Shown here: positions 63,701-64,000 of the stretch, piece by piece
Numbering within the stretch: position 1 is the first letter of the stretch
Layout: each line of letters opens with the position of its first letter
Assembly: GCA_012295275.1 (NCBI GenBank)
Contig: CM022674.1
Coordinates: 10,492,292-10,556,291, forward strand
Direction: 5' to 3'
From: Chrysomallon squamiferum
Taxonomy: Eukaryota > Mollusca > Gastropoda > Neomphalida > Peltospiridae
Length of the DNA stretch: 64,000 nt
The notes under the pieces: generated by a model
Database searches by the model: none
Seen by the model: the letters and a program-made list of their open reading frames with translations, nothing else
What the model was told of the DNA's origin: nothing
Translations under genes and position numbers: made by a program

Positions 63701-64000
63701 CTTATTAGACTGCACATAAGCAAATATTACTTTATGTTTATTTTTACCTTTTAAACTGTTATAAATATAACTATATCAAAAATTACATTAAAGTAAAAAT
63801 AAAGTCAGTATGCAAAATCCATATGTTTTATACCTCAAGTAGCATTAATTTTATCTTACATAAAAACCCAACAATAAATATACCGTGAGTACAGAGTTGT
63901 TATGTTAAAATTATCATTAACTAATTAACAGCTAATTTCTTTTCCTAGCACCTGTTGCCAGACGTCCCAGTTAAACTGTGTCCAGGAATTGAGACTGTTT
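48375..64000 (+). CDS. LRR-Roc-COR protein with an MBT repeat, 23 exons, runs off the window
   Basis: Exons: 48375-48797, 49122-49328, 49717-49930, 50390-50577, 51210-51341, 51847-51995, 52570-52696, 52991-53206, 53944-54159, 54480-54584, 55327-55534, 56081-56211, 56847-56877, 57247-57353, 58387-58601, 59258-59567, 60208-60292, 60632-60799, 61020-61099, 61336-61456, 62597-62797, 63284-63399, 63949-64000+. Every junction has GT/AG and matching phase, giving about 1,265 codons. Order: basic N-terminus, cysteine-type LRRs, a degenerate Roc-like region, COR, a Cys-containing linker, a beta-rich region, one MBT repeat, and an unidentified C-terminal part. Roco proteins are GTP-regulated scaffolds; MBT repeats read methyl-lysine on chromatin. 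One lesion: TGA at 50443-50445 where a P-loop Gly is expected. Confidence 0.85.
48837..49092. repeat. Intronic (AAT)n and two (TA)n arrays
   Basis: AAT triplets at 48837-48891, TA dinucleotides at 48989-49010 and 49067-49091 in intron 1 of the Roc-COR gene. Confidence 0.95.
49498..49573. repeat. (GA)n microsatellite in Roc-COR intron 2
   Basis: About 76 bp of GA followed by CACC repeats. Confidence 0.95.
50390..52696 (+). CDS. Roc-COR gene exons 4-7: degenerate Roc GTPase-like domain, TGA in the P-loop position
   Basis: Exon 4 reads KKKETNLYKVMII, TGA (50443-50445), RRSVQLSLLKLIKKEKDLF. KVMII-G would be the beta-1 strand and first Gly of a P-loop, and a single GGA-to-TGA change would explain the stop. 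Even with Gly the loop (G-R-R-S-V-Q-L-S) lacks GKS/T, so GTP binding is doubtful. Exon 5 (AHLFFSKRTCFVLPYQLQD) corresponds to the FLS-x-R-x-x-Y-x-L strand after switch II, and exon 6 (YTLVGINTSVAGVV) to the VGTH-D strand; the DxxG motif is absent. Exon 7 is helical. Confidence 0.75.
52991..56211 (+). CDS. Roc-COR gene exons 8-12: COR domain
   Basis: LTNQGALSFLHMM joins GKVCLLPQPDG ... VKTTWLQQVLNVLMGS, the ALxxLHxxGxVLYF / LDPQWLxxxLxxVV signature of COR-A. MHQLLNSILKLHLPIMLW is the LL-x-x-x-F helix and LWRTGCILHDGIVEVLVHMS with TLHAQVIKAQKSADMLWNS matches COR-B (LWRxGxxLxxGxxxxLV...LW). COR dimerises Roco proteins. Exon 10 is flanked by a pentanucleotide array at its acceptor. Confidence 0.85.
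54346..54474. repeat. Pentanucleotide array (ACTTT)n then (ACTTC)n at the exon 10 acceptor
   Basis: The array changes from tttac to ttcac units and ends eight bases before the TTTAG acceptor at 54479, so it provides the polypyrimidine-rich tract of that splice site. Confidence 0.9.
55545..56040. repeat. Compound trinucleotide/hexanucleotide region in Roc-COR intron 11
   Basis: Mixed TTA, TTG, TAG, TCA and ATC triplets, with a partial duplication (tagtagtggt / gtagtagagta; ttatttattta). No coding content. Confidence 0.85.
56847..59567 (+). CDS. Roc-COR gene exons 13-16: Cys/His linker and beta-rich region
   Basis: Exons 13-14 give CEQSIDKPHYITGLTSGHSF and EHSQCKTCSISVKAARYQQ, a possible small zinc site like that after COR in Roco proteins. 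Exons 15-16 give two related beta-rich stretches, RFDPETCGEVEGTTVVMNSV with LPSDIALCIVGLVSSNSISV, and SLSPLSDKDLIQLDVSVGVT. The strand pattern is compatible with a SPRY-like sandwich but the match is weak; I leave it unassigned. Confidence 0.65.
58885..59120. repeat. Intronic (TA)n and (GT)n arrays
   Basis: TA at 58891-58931 and GT at 59087-59118 in intron 15 of the Roc-COR gene. Confidence 0.95.
60208..61099 (+). CDS. Roc-COR gene exons 17-19: MBT repeat
   Basis: Exon 17 reads IEPGMRLEALDLLNPSLICA, exon 18 GQWLIHFDGWTNRYDYTA and LHPLGYMEATGH, exon 19 YDKKFSWPQYLKEVKAQPVP. These match the MBT signature GMKLEAVDxxNPxLICVATV, LxVHFDGWDDxYDYW, IHPVGW and FxWxxYLxETxAxAVP in order and spacing. 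The cage-forming Phe, Trp and Tyr of FDGW-x-x-x-YDY are kept, so methyl-lysine binding is possible. Phases are 1, 1 and 0 and join without loss. Confidence 0.9.
61336..64000 (+). CDS. Roc-COR gene exons 20-23: unidentified C-terminal region, incomplete
   Basis: Exon 20 (ESLGIFYDLTLSTSSYCPTN) ends in phase 1 and is completed by exon 21 (LEKYVKLKLAYTTSDGGEEL, FLKDSACIVCLLPAQLDVTY), exon 22 (HDFHLVDDKGINFAEIFKSF) and exon 23 (HLLPDVPVKLCPGIETV). The alpha/beta rhythm around SACIVCLLP and LHLVCPG could suit a TIR-like or other Rossmann-type fold, but no diagnostic motif is present. Exon 21 starts inside the last unit of the 34-bp satellite. Confidence 0.7.
61840..62596. repeat. 34-bp satellite, about 22 copies, made of the exon 21 splice-acceptor region
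   Basis: Consensus ctttggagaagtatataaaa + ctaaaatatttcag. The last unit is the real intron/exon boundary: ATATTTCAG (62588-62596) then CTTTGGAGAAGTATGTAAAA of exon 21. Thus each unit carries a copy of the 3' splice site and of the first eight codons. Copies near the exon are almost identical; distal ones (61850-62150) diverge in length and sequence. Confidence 0.92.
62962..63130. repeat. Intronic 38-bp tandem repeat, about four to five copies
   Basis: Units contain agttatattagaattctat and gtagtgacataatga. They fill intron 21. Confidence 0.85.
63400..63710. repeat. (TTA)n-rich array starting at the exon 22 donor
   Basis: Imperfect TTA/TTG triplets begin right after GAG|GTTGTT at 63399 and end in a pure (TTA)n of about 50 bp at 63640-63700. 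Confidence 0.9.

Overview
The window is from an intron-rich, AT-rich animal genome, most likely a mollusc. Evidence: spliced genes with GT/AG junctions, many long di- and trinucleotide microsatellites, an I-clade-like LINE, MULE/FLYWCH transposase remnants, and gene families expanded in molluscs (fibrinogen-related domain, WWE-PARP, STAND/ankyrin and LRR-Roc-COR proteins). I cannot say which mollusc: one degraded patch (7.70-7.96 kb) vaguely recalls cephalopod SINEs, but the dense SINE content of octopus is absent.

Layout. 1-4.5 kb: a plus-strand LINE with a zinc-knuckle ORF1 and a decayed endonuclease-RT-RNase H ORF2. 4.5-5.9 kb: homopolymer tracts and a GC-rich insert. 5.9-6.9 kb: last exon of a fibrinogen-domain gene (minus) next to a satellite made of copies of that exon's own 3' end. 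7-10.1 kb: microsatellites and a TTAGGG-like array. 10.9-15.1 kb: a WWE-WWE-PARP gene (plus) with in-frame stops and a frameshift. 15.9-16.7 kb: MULE and FLYWCH fragments. 19.0-22.0 kb: six minus-strand exons of a group II aromatic amino acid decarboxylase, with one short decarboxylase-like exon in the opposite orientation at 22.6 kb. 23-36 kb: mostly repeats with unidentified exon-like fragments. 36.3-43.6 kb: a minus-strand gene with a repetitive N-terminus, a RHIM-like exon, a STAND-type P-loop NTPase and about ten ankyrin units. 48.4-64 kb: 23 phase-consistent exons of a plus-strand LRR-Roc-COR gene carrying an MBT repeat, running off the window end.

The most unusual structure is two satellite arrays built from gene boundaries. 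A 40-bp array at 5.93-6.66 kb repeats the terminal fibrinogen codons including the MKIRP motif and stop. A 34-bp array at 61.84-62.60 kb repeats the 3' splice site and first codons of exon 21 of the Roc-COR gene. Coding minisatellites also occur in the PARP gene (both ends), the ankyrin gene and an unidentified locus at 29.4 kb.

Several genes carry lesions: in-frame TGA or TAA codons and one-base shifts, five of them +1 in homopolymers. These may be pseudogene decay, assembly error, or for the two TGA codons, possibly RNA editing; sequence alone cannot decide. If expressed, the fibrinogen, PARP, STAND-ankyrin and Roc-COR genes would form a neighbourhood with an innate-immunity flavour, but nothing in the sequence shows that they act together.
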